This document shows, piece after piece, positions 43,592 to 56,312 of a stretch of DNA of 64,000 nucleotides. The position numbers were made by a program, and so were the translations under genes. The stretch is from Cordilura impudica (lineage: Eukaryota > Arthropoda > Insecta > Diptera > Scathophagidae): the NCBI GenBank assembly GCA_963682025.1, contig OY821517.1, forward strand, positions 107,312,972 through 107,376,971, read 5' to 3'. The notes under the pieces were generated by a model. That model saw nothing but the letters and a program-made list of their open reading frames with translations, was not told where the DNA came from and ran no database searches. The number at the start of each line of letters is the position of its first letter. The first letter of the stretch is position 1.

Positions 43592-45590
43592 TATTGCACT
43601 TCACTCTTTTTTCTTTTTACCAAAATATACTGCGGCCTCTTATTGAGTCAAATGCCAACTGTCCTCAGCACGGAAAAGTAGGTCCATATATCAGTCATCA
43701 GCACAATAACACTAAACCGCTAAAAAAATAGTATAGGCAGCGCTAGTGAATATTCGTTTTCTTAGATTCTTTAAGTGGAAATTTTTTATTATGTTAAATT
43801 CATTTTTTAACCTGGCATCAGGTCAAAAGTTTCTAATTGTTGCAAAATACATACATTGTAAATTTTCAACCTTTAATAAATAATCCAGGTAGCGCAAGCG
43901 GATTTTTTATTGTGCTGAATTCATTAACAAAATTTTGATGATTATTGCCTTCTAGAATTTCTAGTTTTTATAATTGCCAATACACAAAATTTACAAAACA
44001 TTGACAATCTTCTTTAAAGCACTTCGCCATCCTACAAAATCAAAATAAATTATGAAGAAAAATTAAAATTTCTGTTTCCAAGCACCAAAAAAAATCTTGA
44101 AAAATAATATAAAAATCTGCAAAAATTTGAAAATATTTAGTATTTCAGAGCCTTTAAAATAAATAATGCAGCTTTATAACCAATTAATTTTTCACTGAGT
44201 AATGACAAAACACGTCCACCCGTCTATCCAGTGTATGTCAAGATGTTTTTAGAATTTTATGGTTGTTGCGTGCAGACTGGCAAGTATACGCAGCCAAGTT
44301 TACTTTATCTAGTTAGAGTGTTATATTAGTGAACCATTTTAGGTAGTATCTAAGTAAACATATTTAAACATTTTTAGTTTTATTCTATCAAATTAGGAAA
44401 AACTACGAAAATATAAAATATTTAAAAAACTGAGACTGTGGAAAAAGTAAACGATCAAATAACATCATTTTTAATTTTATTTTCTAGAAAATAAAAATAC
44501 CTTTCAAACTGTACCAAACGCATTATAATCGGTGAACTTGTTTGCCTACAATTTGATTTGAAAGAGGATATTTTTCAAAAAATTTTGCGCCTTTTTCTAA
44601 ATGTTAAAAAAATCCCAAATAGCCAAAACTTTTTAGTATGTACATATATATTAATTTGCTGGTATTTATATGCTGCAAAGTTTTTATTATAATTTTTTTT
44701 TCATATATATTAATTTTCTATTGTTGTTTAATTGAGTAGATCTTCCTAAACAAAAAAAAAAAAATAATTCTGCGATGAATTTGAGGCACTAGAACTTAAG
44801 CATATATGCCGGCATCAAATACTTATCAACCACATTAAAATTAGATACATATGTGTTTATTATTATAATCTGAGCATTTTTGGATGTAAAGTAGCTGCCT
44901 TACTTATATAGAGAACTTATAAATAATACGAATGAAACTTGGATATATTATAGGACACGAATAAAGAAGTGACCCGTATTGTTTAGTTGAACCATCTCAA
45001 ACTATGGTTTCTTTTTTGAGTATTTTGTACTTTTAATTTAAAGAAATTAAATATAAACATTGAGTGTCATATCAGAGGTATTTTTAAGGCCTATCTAATT
45101 GATAGATAGATAAAAGTTCATAAAAAATAGTTTTTACTGAGAACGCCGTACGCTTCGGAGGTTTTACTTACTAGCCTAGTACTTTCACTCTGACTTGGAA
45201 TTTCTTACCCCACACAATGACCCTGAAAATGTTCGAAAATATTACTGATTGTGGGGTTAGATATTAGTGTGAAATTTGTATTCAAACAAAAATGGTTTTG
45301 ATCTCAAATTTCGTATCTCAGAATGTAAAGGATTTAGTCAACACTGACGTGTGCGGTCCCACGCAGACTCCAAAATCAAGCTGTTTTATGTTTTTTTTCT
45401 AACATCTGTAGACGACAATATATGTGAAGTTATAAATATTTTATATTATTATTTATTTCAGCAAATTCCATCAGGAACATAGGCTGTCTCCGTAGAATCT
45501 CCATCTTTATCTGTCTGCTGCGATATGTCTGAGTTAGTTGGATGATTTTCGGGTTTCTTTAAAAGTTATAAATAAGTTATAACGCGTTAT
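43592..45590. other. AT-rich stretch, one known repeat block, no gene
   Basis: No coding family recognised in 2 kb. The block at 45135-45215 is the reversed partner of 36405-36510. Otherwise low-complexity A/T sequence. Confidence 0.45.
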
Positions 45591-45599
45591 CCGATAGTT

Positions 45600-46260
45600 T
45601 TAAGATTGGACAATAGAGGAGAACATACGTCTCACTAAATAAAGGAGCATTTCGAAAAATAATACAAGTGGTCAGGTATTTATTAGGTGATGTTAAACTA
45701 CCCAATTATCTCTGAGCTGAAATTCTTATAATAGCGAACTATTTACTATATCGATTACATTCAAATTCTGTTTCTACAACTACATTTGAATTGTGGGAGG
45801 GAAAGAAACCTGACATAAATATTTCTAAAATATTTGGATCAAAGCCATACCGCCGTAATTCGTAAAGAAAAATTAAAAAAAGCTATATAACAGAAGCCGA
45901 GAATATACATCCGTTGGTTACGACCACAAAACCATAGGCGATCGATTACTTGATTTAGCAAGAAACAAAACTGTTACTGGCAATCAGAATTCTTCGATTA
46001 ATTCAGGAAAAAATTCAAGGAATATAGAAATAAATTCTGATATAATAATGAAAAATATTTTCTATAAGCTGAGAATAATAGAATCGCAAAAGAGATTGCA
46101 GTCGCAGCTGTTAATTGAAATGGAGCCTTGATGACTGTATAAAAAGCTCATTTAAGTTAGACGAGAGCCATGCAACGGAAAATCTCGTTGCTGATAGTAT
46201 GTTTTCAGATCCAATTGAAACAGAAAGCACACTAAGAAGGTCCACTACTTAAATGTGTAT
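45600..46260 (+). pseudogene. Ty1/copia integrase fragment
   Basis: Reads DVKLPNYL, stop, AEI, NYLLYRLHSNSVSTTTFELWEGKKPDINISKIFGSKPY, then after frame changes EAEN, VGYDHKTIGDRLLDLARN and SDPIETESTLRRST. This is the order of copia integrase C-terminal sequence (LPxxxWxEAxxTANYLxNRxP...TPxELWxGxKPxxxxxKxFGxxxY; then FVGYxxxxxGYRLxD). Frameshifts and stops are several. No LTR or RT seen nearby. Confidence 0.7.
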
Positions 46261-46389
46261 TCAGACTTTTGAAATGTACTGCTGATTTATATCTAAAATC
46301 TAGAAAGCTTTTTATTGCATGCAAGATTAATAATGGCTGTTCTTTTTTTTTCGATCAAGTTTCATTAAAACGAGTGGCGAAATAAGAGA

Positions 46390-46538
46390 GTGTGCTAAAA
46401 ATATTAAATATTTGCAACAAAATCCAATACGATCTTACAAAAATTCGCAAAAAAAAAATCAAATCTGCCGTCAAACTGTTTCAAATATTATTAGACACTA
46501 TCAGGAGAATTTGAAAATTGTTAGGGAACGTGGTTCGG
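46390..46538 (+). pseudogene. HTH fragment, Tc1-like
   Basis: A frame reads ECAKNIKYLQQNPIRSYKN, then KKNQICRQTVSNIIRHYQENLKIVRERGSGS. The pattern (xxNPxxSxxxxxKxxxICxxTVxNIIRxY...VxRxxGSG) is that of a transposase helix-turn-helix of Tc1 type. It ends at CAACTGGAGATTTTGCT, where similarity between T1 and T2 begins. Confidence 0.4.
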
Positions 46539-47999
46539 GTTCAACTGGAGATTTTGCTATTATTACAGAAAAATTTATTATTATTTGCTGTCAAATTAAA
46601 TAATTTTAAAAAACATGTTAAAAATAAAAACTGCAGTACTTTTTAATTGCATTTGTAACAATGGTAGGTCCTGTTTATTATTATTTTTTACTAATACTAT
46701 GTTTTCGTACTTAAATAACAATGAAAGGCAATTATAATTGTTACTCATTTGACGCAAATACTGATTGCAAATATTCCATATTTTGTTCCGTGTTATTTCT
46801 GTTCTTTAGTAGTTTTTTGACTTCTTCATCTAAATCCCGATGTTCCACTTTCCACTGATTTCGAATACTGGAGATGAACGGATCTGACGTTGCCAATAAT
46901 ATGTTAAATAGATCTTCAGTTGTGGAAATTCGTGACATTTTTCTAGTGTTGTTCTCTCCATAAAATCTGTAATCCTCATTCCTTTTTCCCTGAGCCTCCT
47001 CTGATAGATCTTCAAGTGGCACCAAATGATATTTAGTGACAACTTCTCCATGATAAAGGATTTTGTGAACTGTTGCAGACATATTTCTCCATGGGTAGTT
47101 GGTTGTATATATTTTTGCAGTTTCCTTAGCATAATCTCCAAAATATCTAGAGTCAATTTCTTCATTGCACGCAAGCGCTTCTAGGATTATATTAAATCTG
47201 AAAATAAGGTTTAAATCCACTCCTGTTACTTCAGATGCTGTTTCTGGATCTGAAGGTAATCTTCTTGCGGTATTGCCATCATTTCTATTGCCTGACCCTT
47301 GTTTTGGCTGATCTATAATCAATCCAAATTTGCGATATTCATTTTGAACATGTTTCTTTTTTGAACTTCATAACTCTTTGTTGGATTCGTTGTTTCTTAT
47401 TGATCCTGGAGACCCGAAATCCAAATCATAACTAATTTTTAGTATTTGGCATTAGTGCATTTGTACCTAAAATGATATATAAAAAACCCACTATACAAAT
47501 GAATTACCTGTGTGTGTTTTCTTTACTACTTACATTAGTGCATTGTTAGGTAAAATAAAAAGGTATAAAATATATATAAAAATTTAATACATATTTTATA
47601 CATATACATATAAATTTCATACATATACGAGTACTTCTAGGGCTGTTTAAATTATCGTAATTTGAAATTTTTTAGAGTAATTTCATTAAAATGAAAAAAA
47701 TGTTCTACCCACGGGTCGTCATGGGTGCAAAAGTATATATATGGTTAAAGAGGACACTTTCGCCTTTCTCCGTGCGGTATACGTTTTTTGTTCCCTTTTG
47801 TTCCCTGGAAGTTCTATTCTACTAAATTTGAAATTTGAGAAAAATATAATAGTTTCATATGTATTTCGTAACTCCCCTAATATTAAATGGTAGAGCAGTG
47901 ACCACTTATAATGACTAAAGACTATAATTCTCTCAACAATATAAAAAAGACCGCAGGTTATTATCGATTTTTGATAAAAAACCAAAAAAAAAAATCACC
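46539..47999 (-). mobile_element. Transib-like element T2, internally deleted
   Basis: Matches T1 in two pieces. 46539-47443 follows T1 from 39130 to 40135. 47444-47999 follows T1 from about 41866 to 42520 (TTAGTGCATTTGTACCTAAAATG, GGTTAAAGAGGACACTT, AAAAAGACCGCAGGT). The middle of the gene is gone. The terminal CAC ends are missing. Confidence 0.65.
46741..47345 (-). pseudogene. RAG1/Transib-like transposase C-terminus, copy T2
   Basis: The 193-codon frame runs from LIIDQPKQGSGN to a terminal TEQNMEYLQSVFASNE and is undisturbed, unlike T1. It has AKETAKIYTTNYPWRNMSATVHKIL, LSEEAQGKRNEDYRFY, TRKMSR and LLATSDPFIS. The residue that would be the last catalytic Glu is Gly here (residue 112, QG for QE). 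Upstream coding sequence is deleted, so it is a relic despite the open frame. Confidence 0.6.
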
Positions 48000-49289
48000 T
48001 TTATTTATAAAAAAAGAATAATAAATTATGTTTTTTTTAAATTTCATTCAATAAAATTAGCTGAAGCTATTTGTTAAAGAATGATAGAGAATGTGTTATC
48101 ATATAGCCCACCGTTTCTTTTTTTGCTAAGTGGTGCAACGCTAAATTTTACACCTTCCTAAATAATGTTTCAATATAAATTTAATATATGACCACAAAAA
48201 TAAGAAACAATTTTCTACTTTCATAAATACGATTCAGATATAATGATAATTGCGATTCTGCGGTATGTTAATGGAACACCTTTTGAGGTCAATCAGCAAT
48301 CAACGATGCAAATTAATAGTACTTACCACTGCTGCTATTCTCCAACTACATCCAACTACAATATGAACAAGGCAAACAGTCCTTGAAATCCAACCTCAAC
48401 ATAGCTGAATAGATAAGAACTCAAGTAAAATTAACTTCGCAACGTAAATATGTATGTGCAGTCAGCCAAAAACGTGGCAAATGCTCAATTAGTTTTGGAA
48501 TTTTTTTGTTATTCTTTAAGGTGCTTATTTGTCATACAGGTTGTGAATCAAATTTGTTTTAGCATAAAATATGACCAACTATCATTGCGCGCAGTCCAAC
48601 TTAAACAAACCTGAAAAAACAAAATGGATTTATGCATTTTCACTATTTTAGGTTGAACAGCAAAATAAGTCAATTCAAATAATTAATAACAGAATCAATC
48701 TTTATATGGAGAATAAAGCAATTAGAACATTAAGAACACAGGTGCCAAAAATATGTCTTCTATTGCAAGTAGTTTGGGTTTACCCTTCGAAAATCAGATA
48801 TTGGCCCTGTTATGCAATGAATTTAAATCTCACTTTTCATAGGTAGATCTGTTGACATTTCCAATACTATTAGCAATTATCAGCAGAGTTTGACCGTTAA
48901 TAAAAAAACCTGGTTCGGGAAAAAAAAGTATTAGGACATCCGGTAGAACAGCAGCCCAATAAGCCCACAGCTCCCAAATTTTCTACACATAAATGCTGTA
49001 CAAATTTAGGTGCCATAAACAAGGCGTGGATATTAAAATTGATATTTGATAAAAAATATTACTGCTGCATAATGAATGTTAAATCGTAAGTACTACAGAC
49101 AGTTTGCAGCCAACCGTTAAAACTTGTATGTTGTAAATGCTCAGCGAAATGTCGTAGATAAGTTTAGCACCCAAACAAAAGTTCCTGGTATGACAAAGTT
49201 TATGCAGTTGTGGCAAAAAATTAAGATCTCTTGTTGCAACGGTCGCTATATACAACGAAATTTATATTGAGTGCTTATAAAATGGATTC
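48000..49289. other. AT-rich stretch, no secure gene
   Basis: At about 48850-48950 short frames read SISNTISNYQQSLTVNKK and then GKKKVLGHPVEQQPNK-like sequence, vaguely like a Tc1 N-terminus, but frame changes prevent a call. Nothing else recognised. Confidence 0.35.
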
Positions 49290-50045
49290 CTTCCATACAC
49301 GATGATTCAATTTAGTTTTCCGCTTTATCTTATTAGAATTGTTGAATCGTTTGTAAAAAGCAGGTATTTTTGTGTTTGCCTATATGACAAATATTCTGAT
49401 CTCTTAGAGATTCCAGCTAGAGTTCCACAAGGTTCAGGTTTAGGACCAATTTTGTATATGTTATATTGTTCTGATATGTCAGATCTTAATGGTTGTAACT
49501 GCGCTACCTATGCTGATGATACCTGTTTATTTTTTTCTTATGAATTTGGTGAAAATATAGTGACCAAATTACAATGTGCACTAGACGAATTAACAAATTA
49601 TTTTCAAAAGTGGAAAATTAAGATTAATGACGAGAAAACTCAAGCTGTATTTTTAACTCGAAAACGCAAATCTTGTTTCTATCCCACTAATCAATTGTAC
49701 ATAAATGGGACACGAATTCCATGTAGTGAGCTATTGAGTAAGTGAGTGAGTATTTGAGCTACACATAAAAAGACAAACTGAAAAATTCAACATGGCTAGC
49801 AATATGCTGTATCCTCTTATAAAACGTGGATCACATTTAAGCCATGAGAACAAAATAATTTTATCTAAAATAGCTTTCCAAACTATTTTGCTCTACGCAT
49901 GCACAGCTTGGGGTGTTTGCGCTGCGTCCCACACTAAAAAATTACAAATATATCAAAACAAGCTGTTAAAAATTATGCCGAACCTATCATGGCATTTTCC
50001 ACCCGAATCCTTCACAACGGTAACAATATTAAGCTAATTCGGGAC
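49290..50045 (+). pseudogene. Jockey-clade LINE RT fragment (L2)
   Basis: A 147-codon frame carries RT motif B (VPQGSGLGPILYMLY, residues 41-55), the catalytic YADD (70-73), and FQKWKIKINDEKTQAVFLTRKR. A 46-bp gap with two stops follows, then 49792-50037 with MASNMLYPLIKRGSHLSHENK, TILLYACTAWGVCAASHTKKLQIYQNK. Motif A lies upstream and is missing. The YLGVxLDxxLTxxxH motif is lost in the gap. A different LINE from the one at 53.3 kb. Confidence 0.85.
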
Positions 50046-50457
50046 AGAATAAACACTGTCACGAAACGTTTTAAATTTTCCAGTAGTATTTTCACTTATT
50101 TCTAATTTGTATAACTAAATAGTATCCATATACCTACATGCACATAGCCTTAGACTGTAAGTTTGCATGTATATGAACTTTAAAACTTATTTTTCTTTCT
50201 ACCATAAAATATTTTATTTAAACTTAAAACTTATATAAGTAATATAGCAAAATAATATTAATACACAAATACTTTTGTCTCAATGTATTAAATCAAAGGC
50301 TTTAAATAAAATTTTATTCTTTCAAAGATATTGTTATCTTTGTAATATGAAATGTTTATATCTTAGACAAAAAGTTTAACAAATAACTAAAACTCTGTAA
50401 ATTGTGTGATAACAATAGGTTAAGCAATTATTTTAAATAAGTTTTATATATGTATAA

Positions 50458-50740
50458 CTAGAGGACCCCTGCTACTCCGCAGCATTATATTATATTATAT
50501 TATATTATATTAATTTTTATAATATAATACCAAAATTTGCCAAGAGAAGTTAACGTACAGTAATGCCAAAATATGCCAAGAGAAGTTAACGTACAGTAAA
50601 AGTTGAAAGTTGATTGTCCACGCATAACTTTACTCAAACCCATCGAATTTGCCAAGAGAAGTTAACGTACAGTAATACCAATATATGCCAAGATAAGTTA
50701 ACGTACAGTAAAAGTAAAGTTGATTCTCCACGCATAACTC
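50458..50740 (-). mobile_element. Helitron 3' end plus short tandem repeats
   Basis: On the minus strand CTGC-GGAGTA-GCAG hairpin, GGGTCCT, and CTAG (50461-50458) before T form a Helitron-like terminus. Next to it lie (ATTAT)n at about 50483-50512 and four copies of CCAAGAGAAGTTAACGTACA starting near 50540, 50576, 50651 and 50688, with a longer GTTGAT..CCACGCATAACT unit repeated twice. The 5' end is not identified. Confidence 0.55.
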
Positions 50741-50959
50741 TCCTCAAACCCAAAGAATTTAACCAATTGATAGCTCAAAAGAAGGAGCTTGATCCACTGA
50801 GTGTTCTTAGACCTATGTCAACAGACTACGTTAATTAGAACTCTAGTTATAGAGGTTTGAGAGAAGAAAAATATTGAAAAAAATCTTGAATGCAAAGTTT
50901 ATTCATAAATTCTTTTAACATATAAGATGGTATAATCGATTCCTTCCTTTCATAACCGA

Positions 50960-51240
50960 GTGGAATGTATCAACATATTTTGGTCCTGAATTGGTATCCT
51001 GTCACTACGGTAAAGAAGTAACTGAGTGGTACAAAAACAACTGCGTACCAAGGGAGGAAGATCCTCGAAATTATTCGGATATTGGGATCTTTTGAAAAAG
51101 GGGTTTCCCAAAATATTGAATAATTTATTACAGTTTATGAATGCTAAGATTTTTTTGATCTCACTTCTTATCTGGGATATGTTGAATGTTCTGGCCAGTT
51201 CCGAAATTAAAAACTACAAAACGGTTATATTTTAGAAAAC
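50960..51240 (+). pseudogene. Possible hAT C-terminal relic
   Basis: Frames read TEWYKNNCVPREEDPRNYSD, FPKILNNLLQFMNAKI and LNVLASSEIKNYKT. This loosely follows hAT DPxxWWxxxxxxFPxLxxLAxxYLxI...ERxFSxAxxIxxxKR. No ERxFS motif remains. Low confidence. Confidence 0.3.
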
Positions 51241-52017
51241 AATCTATACATTGGCTCTAAATATTTTTTAAAATATGACTTAAAAGAATAGCACATACGA
51301 AATTAAAACGTTCCATGTAATAATTTACTTTGAAATTTCATAGCGAAACAAATAATATCCAGTAATGACTCACTGATCTGCTAGTATACTGGACAGCTTA
51401 TTTTATTTCGTTGTACGTATACGTATATATATGAAAATAATTTGAACAAACGTTGTTGTTCTATATTTTAGTTTGTTATATTGGAAGAGGCTTAAATAGT
51501 ATAACTTTTGCTTGAATTCTCATTTGGTTGTTTTCAGCAAATATATATGAATTTAACTTTTTACCAAACAAACTATCTACTGCTTTTGGTTACTGATGAG
51601 GGTTGGTGACTCTTCCCGAAACAGCTGTGTAACCTGTCATGAATATAGATCAATTTTTGAAACAGATGTGCTAATGCTTTTGCTTTATTTAAAGTAAAAA
51701 CATTTGATTTTGAGCCTGAACAATTTCAAACTCAATCTTTAAATTGATAAAAATCGAAAACAAGATTTTTTATTTTTATAAAAAATAATAAAATTAAAAT
51801 TACAAACGGAAAATTTAAAAAATAATAGGGACGAACATTAATTTAATATATAGTTACGCATGGTAGAGCAAATGACTATGAGGTAGTCCTTTGTTTCAAT
51901 GATGTCATTCGAAAATTTTGAGAATAATTTCCGCCCATATCACAAAACACAAATATTTGGCGTAGCTGTATATGTTGAAAAATGCTCAGTTGGTCCCCAT
52001 AATTTTTTCTGCTTCAC

Positions 52018-53240
52018 TTCATACCACTGTGTGGACAGGGTATAATGGGGCAGCGATGACGTTTGTAACTACCAACAATATATGAAAAAGACACACATTT
52101 TACTAAACCTATCAAAGCAGAATCACTTTGTGAGTCGATACGTCCGTACGTCTGTTTGTCCATGAATATATTGTTATCTATATTTTGAAACAGATGGATG
52201 AAATTTATTGAAATTGATAAAGAACGGCGAATGATCATGCGATATAAATGACCTTACAAGACCTTACTTCTATTGTCATGTAGTAGTAAAAAAATAAACC
52301 CTATTGAACAATACTTAGTCATAACCGACATATAAAGCTGTTTCCCGAACTTCGCTAAAGTCTATCCAAATAATAAGATATTGCACAGATTTTCCTCAAA
52401 TTTGGATTACTGACGTTTTTATAAATAATCTAACACACAAAAGGTTTTATTTAAACAAAGTTTTTATTAAAACTATTTCTTTCCTTATGCATATAGGTTT
52501 GAATCTCTTCGTGACTGTGCGTGACTTTCCGAGACTATTTTAAAATTAATATTTGGCCACAACAAGCCTCTGGACGAAGATTTAGATTGACTGGATGAGG
52601 GGAAATGGGGTTTAAATCACTCCGTGGCTATGCGTGAATATGCGTGACTGTGTTTAGCTCTCTTAAAATTAATCTTTGGCCACAAAAAGTCTATGGACAA
52701 AGTTTCAGCTCGATCGGTTGAGGGGAGTGAGGTTTTCATCTATCCATGAGTGTGCGTGACTATATCAGAGTTAATCTTTTTATCTCAAGTTTCAGGCCTA
52801 TTGGATAAGGGTAAATTGGTTTTAATTCACTCCGTGACTGTGCGTGACTATTTCGAAGTTAATCTTTTTTACAGCCAACATATGGACCAAGTTTCAGATT
52901 GATTGCATGAGGGTAAATCCCTTCTAAATCTCTCCGAGACTGTGCGCGACTATGCGTGACTATGCGTGGCTACCCCAAAATTAGTCTGTAGTCCCAGCAA
53001 GACTATTGGCCAAGTTTCAAATCAATTGGATAAGGGGGAATGGGGTTGACCCACAACAGACAGAGAGTATGAGTTAAAAGAAATTAGGTCAGGCTCGATC
53101 AATTTTATAACCCATGAACCTTTCATATATGAACCTTTTCGTACCTGCAGGTAAAAATTTTAATAACAATGCTACTCAAGTTTGGTTTATGCTTGTTTTC
53201 TGTATCCAATTGGTTAGAACTAAGAGCCTTTCACTAAACT
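52018..53240 (+). mobile_element. Diverged HINE A-like element A8 with central tandem repeat
   Basis: The left part (52018-52420) follows family A: TACCACTGTGTGG..GGGTATAAT, GTTTGTAACTACCAA, and a reduced GTC tract (ACGTCCGTACGTCTGTTTGTCC). The right part (53105-53240) follows the A block TTTCGTACCTGCAG...CTCAAGTTTGGTTTATGCTT. Between them (52490-53050) are five units of about 90-120 bp with CTCCGTGACTGTGCGTGACT, TTTGGCCACAA and AAGTTTCAG boxes. Central repeats are known in DINE-1 relatives. Confidence 0.55.
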
Positions 53241-53279
53241 ATTTGTACAGAGAATCATATATTCAGTAAAACTAATAAT

Positions 53280-54234
53280 ATGCCAGTAGAGCGTTTACCA
53301 TCAGTTTTATCAGTGCAAAGTGTAAAAAAAAAAAATGTTATCTCTCCCGCGCAAATTGCATCGCGTTCTAACTCTCTCTTTGCAAAAGTGCAAACAATAC
53401 CACACTCATGGAGTTCACACGGGTCTGAAAGTAGTCATTAAAGGAATAGATTCCTCTGTAGACCCATCAGAATTACAAAAGGCTTTAGAGACTGAGGGCT
53501 TTAAGATAAAAAATGTCTCAAATATCAGAAATCGTGAAAATATTCCCCAACCCTTACTTCGAGTTGAGTTTGAACCCGGAGACGTTATCCTAAAAAATGG
53601 TGAGCCACATCCAATCTATCGCCTTAGATTTTTGCTCCATCACAGAGTTAGTGTAGAAGAACCCCATAAACGTAAGGGACCACCTCAATGCTTAAACTGC
53701 CAATAATATGGACATACTAAGGCTTATTGCCATCTTAAATCTGTTTGCGTAATGTGTGGTGAGTTTCACCAGTCGAGCAAATGCGACAAATCGCGGAATG
53801 ACCCATCAGTAAAAAAATGCAGTAATTGTAATGTGAACCACACCGCTAATTATAGGGGTTGCCCAGTATATACGGCAGTATTGCACTCTGTTCCCTATAG
53901 AGGACAAGCCTCACGTACCCATACCTCACTAACCCAATACCCTAATTTATCGCAAAACGATCAGAGCAAAATCAATGCTCGCTCATACTCAAATGCTTTG
54001 AGATCCAAATCGCACCCTTACCCAAATGCTCAACCAAACCCACAAAATACTAACCCGAATACCCAACCTCATACAAAAACCCAAGCTAGTCCAGATAATG
54101 TTCAACCACAAATGAAAAGTTTTAGTAAACTTGAGTCAACACTAGACACTCTAGTCAAAACAATTAATACCTTTACTAGCTCAATAAACAATATGATGCA
54201 AGAGATGATGAGAATGCAGCATCCAAGCATCCTT
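53280..54234 (+). pseudogene. Jockey-clade LINE L1, ORF1 (Gag-like, zinc knuckles)
   Basis: The ATG at 53280 (MPVERLPSVLSVQSVKKKN) opens a frame that ends early at 53442. The Gag body continues in another frame: GLKVVIKGIDSSVDPSELQ, YRLRFLLHHRVSVEEPHKRK, then three CCHC knuckles: CLNCQ-stop-YGHTKAYC, CVMCGEFHQSSKC, CSNCNVNHTANYRGC. The stop (TAA at 53704-53706) lies inside the first knuckle. A Gln/Pro/Asn-rich tail and a Met-rich helix follow. Such Gag proteins bind element RNA. The frame runs into ORF2 sequence at about 54234 through a deletion. Confidence 0.85.
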
Positions 54235-56252
54235 TTTGGGGATCGAGGCTGATTACCCCAAAAGGTCGTGTATTATTTGAAACTATTTCAAAATTGAGCA
54301 TGGAAGTTATTTCCGGAGGAGAACCCACTTACTGGCCGACTGATCGGCAAAAAATACCAGATCTAATAGACTTCTGTTTATCAAAGGGGGTGTCCAGACA
54401 ACTTGTACAAGTAGAATCATCACTGGAACTCTCATCTGACCACACTCCCACAATTCTTACCATTTTGAACACAAACAATGTTGTTCGCCCGAGTTCCGGA
54501 ATAACAAACTGGTTAAAATATAAAAAATTTATTAGTACCCATTGTACAAAAAATATTCCGCTCAGAACACCTAACGATATCGACCTCTCCATCAAAAATC
54601 TTGAATTAAATCTTAAAACAGCTGCGCAACTCGCCACTAAACCCTCACGACACACTAGACCATATACTATTTCATCTGCAGATGTCGAACAACTACTGAA
54701 TGAAAAGCGTTGACTCCGAAGAGAGTGGCAACGACACAGATCTCCACAACTTAAAGCTCAATTGAGGGAATCTACAAAAAATCTACAGAGACTGCTACAA
54801 TCTAAGAAACTCGCATCACTAAATGCATACCTTGAAAGTTTGGACTCTACCCCAAACACTGACTACTCATTATGGCGTGCTACAAAAGGTCTAAATAGAC
54901 CAGCCATAAGTAAGCTTCCTTTGCGAAAGCCAAATGGGGAATGGGCTCGCAAGGATTCTGAAAAAGGAGAGTTGTTTGTAGAACACTTAAAAAATGTGTT
55001 CACCTCTAACATTTCACACAATATAGTAGAGTTGCCAACTCTTATACCCCAGAACGAAATAGCTAACCCAATCAGATTTAAAATGCAAGAGGTCGAAAGG
55101 GCAATTGTTGACTTAAACCCAAAAAAAGCACCAGGGATCGATAAAATTAGTAATAAGATGCTTTTAGAATTACCCCGGGTGGCTTTGATAATAATTCTTT
55201 ATATTTTCAATGCTATTTTACGTCTTGAATATTATCCCTCAGAATGGAAAGTTTCCCTTGTCACAATGATAGCCAAGCCGGGCAAAGATAATACAAAAGT
55301 CAAGTCGTATAGACCAATCACCCTTTTGTCGAACATGTCAAAGCTGTTTGAAAAATTGTTCGTGGATAAATTAACCTTAGCCGTTCAACAAAACAATTCA
55401 ATACCAGACCACCAGTTTGGGTTTAGACAACAGCACAGCACCATTCAGCAAGTACACAGGCTGGTTACTGTTATCAGAAAGGCTTTTGAAGAAAAGAAAT
55501 ACTGCTCTGCCCTTTTTATCGATGTTTCACAAGCATTTGACAAAGTTTGGCATGAGGGTTTACTCTTTAAAATTAAACGCTTGCTACCACCCAATACACA
55601 CAAGCTCTTAGAAAGCTACATCAAAGGCAGGCACTTTAGTGTTAAAGAAAATAGTTTTATAAGCACTCCACAAAATATAAATGCCGGAGTTCCACAGGGC
55701 AGTATTTTGGGGCCATTATTGTATTTACTCTATACTTCAGATTTACCAACAAATGTTTATACCCACACTTCTACTTTTGCTGATGACACGGCAATCTTAA
55801 GTGTTCATGAGAACCCAACAATAGCGTCTCAAAGATTACAAACTAACATCTCTCAGTTAGAAGCTTGGTTAGAGAAATGGAAAATTAAAGTAAATGAACA
55901 AAAATGCATTCATATTACGTTTACCTTACGAATGGAATCTTGTCCAACAGTTCGTATTAATGATCAGAACACACATGTTAAATATCTGGGCATTCATATT
56001 GAACGTCGAATTAGATGGAAAGCTCATATAGATGCTAAAATTACCCAAATGAAATTGAAAACTGTACCACTAACATGGCTTATAGGTAGGAACTCTAAAC
56101 TTAGCTTAGACTGTAAATTACAGATTTACAACTCGATTATAAAACCCATATGGAGCTATGGTATTCAGATATGGGGAACTGCCTCGGCTTCCAATGTTGA
56201 AAAAAATACAAAGAAGGCAAAACAGACTGTTGATTTGAATACTTATTGTTAG
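54235..56252 (+). pseudogene. Jockey-clade LINE L1, ORF2 (endonuclease C-terminus and RT)
   Basis: The frame opens at 54235 with WGSRLITPKGRVLFE, the late part of an APE endonuclease, and goes on to PTYWPTDRQKIPDLIDFCL and SSDHTPTILTI. A single TGA at 54711-54713 interrupts it; the 496-codon stretch after 54762 is intact. RT motifs: KKAPGIDKIS, YRPITLLS, FIDVSQAFDKVWHEG (motif A), AGVPQGSILGPLLYLLY (B), FADD (C), VKYLGIHIERRIRWK. The end (KKAKQTVDLNTYC) shows that the usual post-RT region was partly deleted. AATAAATAATATGATG-like sequence and an A-rich tail to 56312 mark the 3' end. The N-terminal part of the endonuclease is missing. Confidence 0.9.
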
Positions 56253-56312
56253 TTCACTTAAATTTTGTGAAGATCCAATAAATAAATATGATGAAAAAAA
56301 AGAAAAAAAAAA

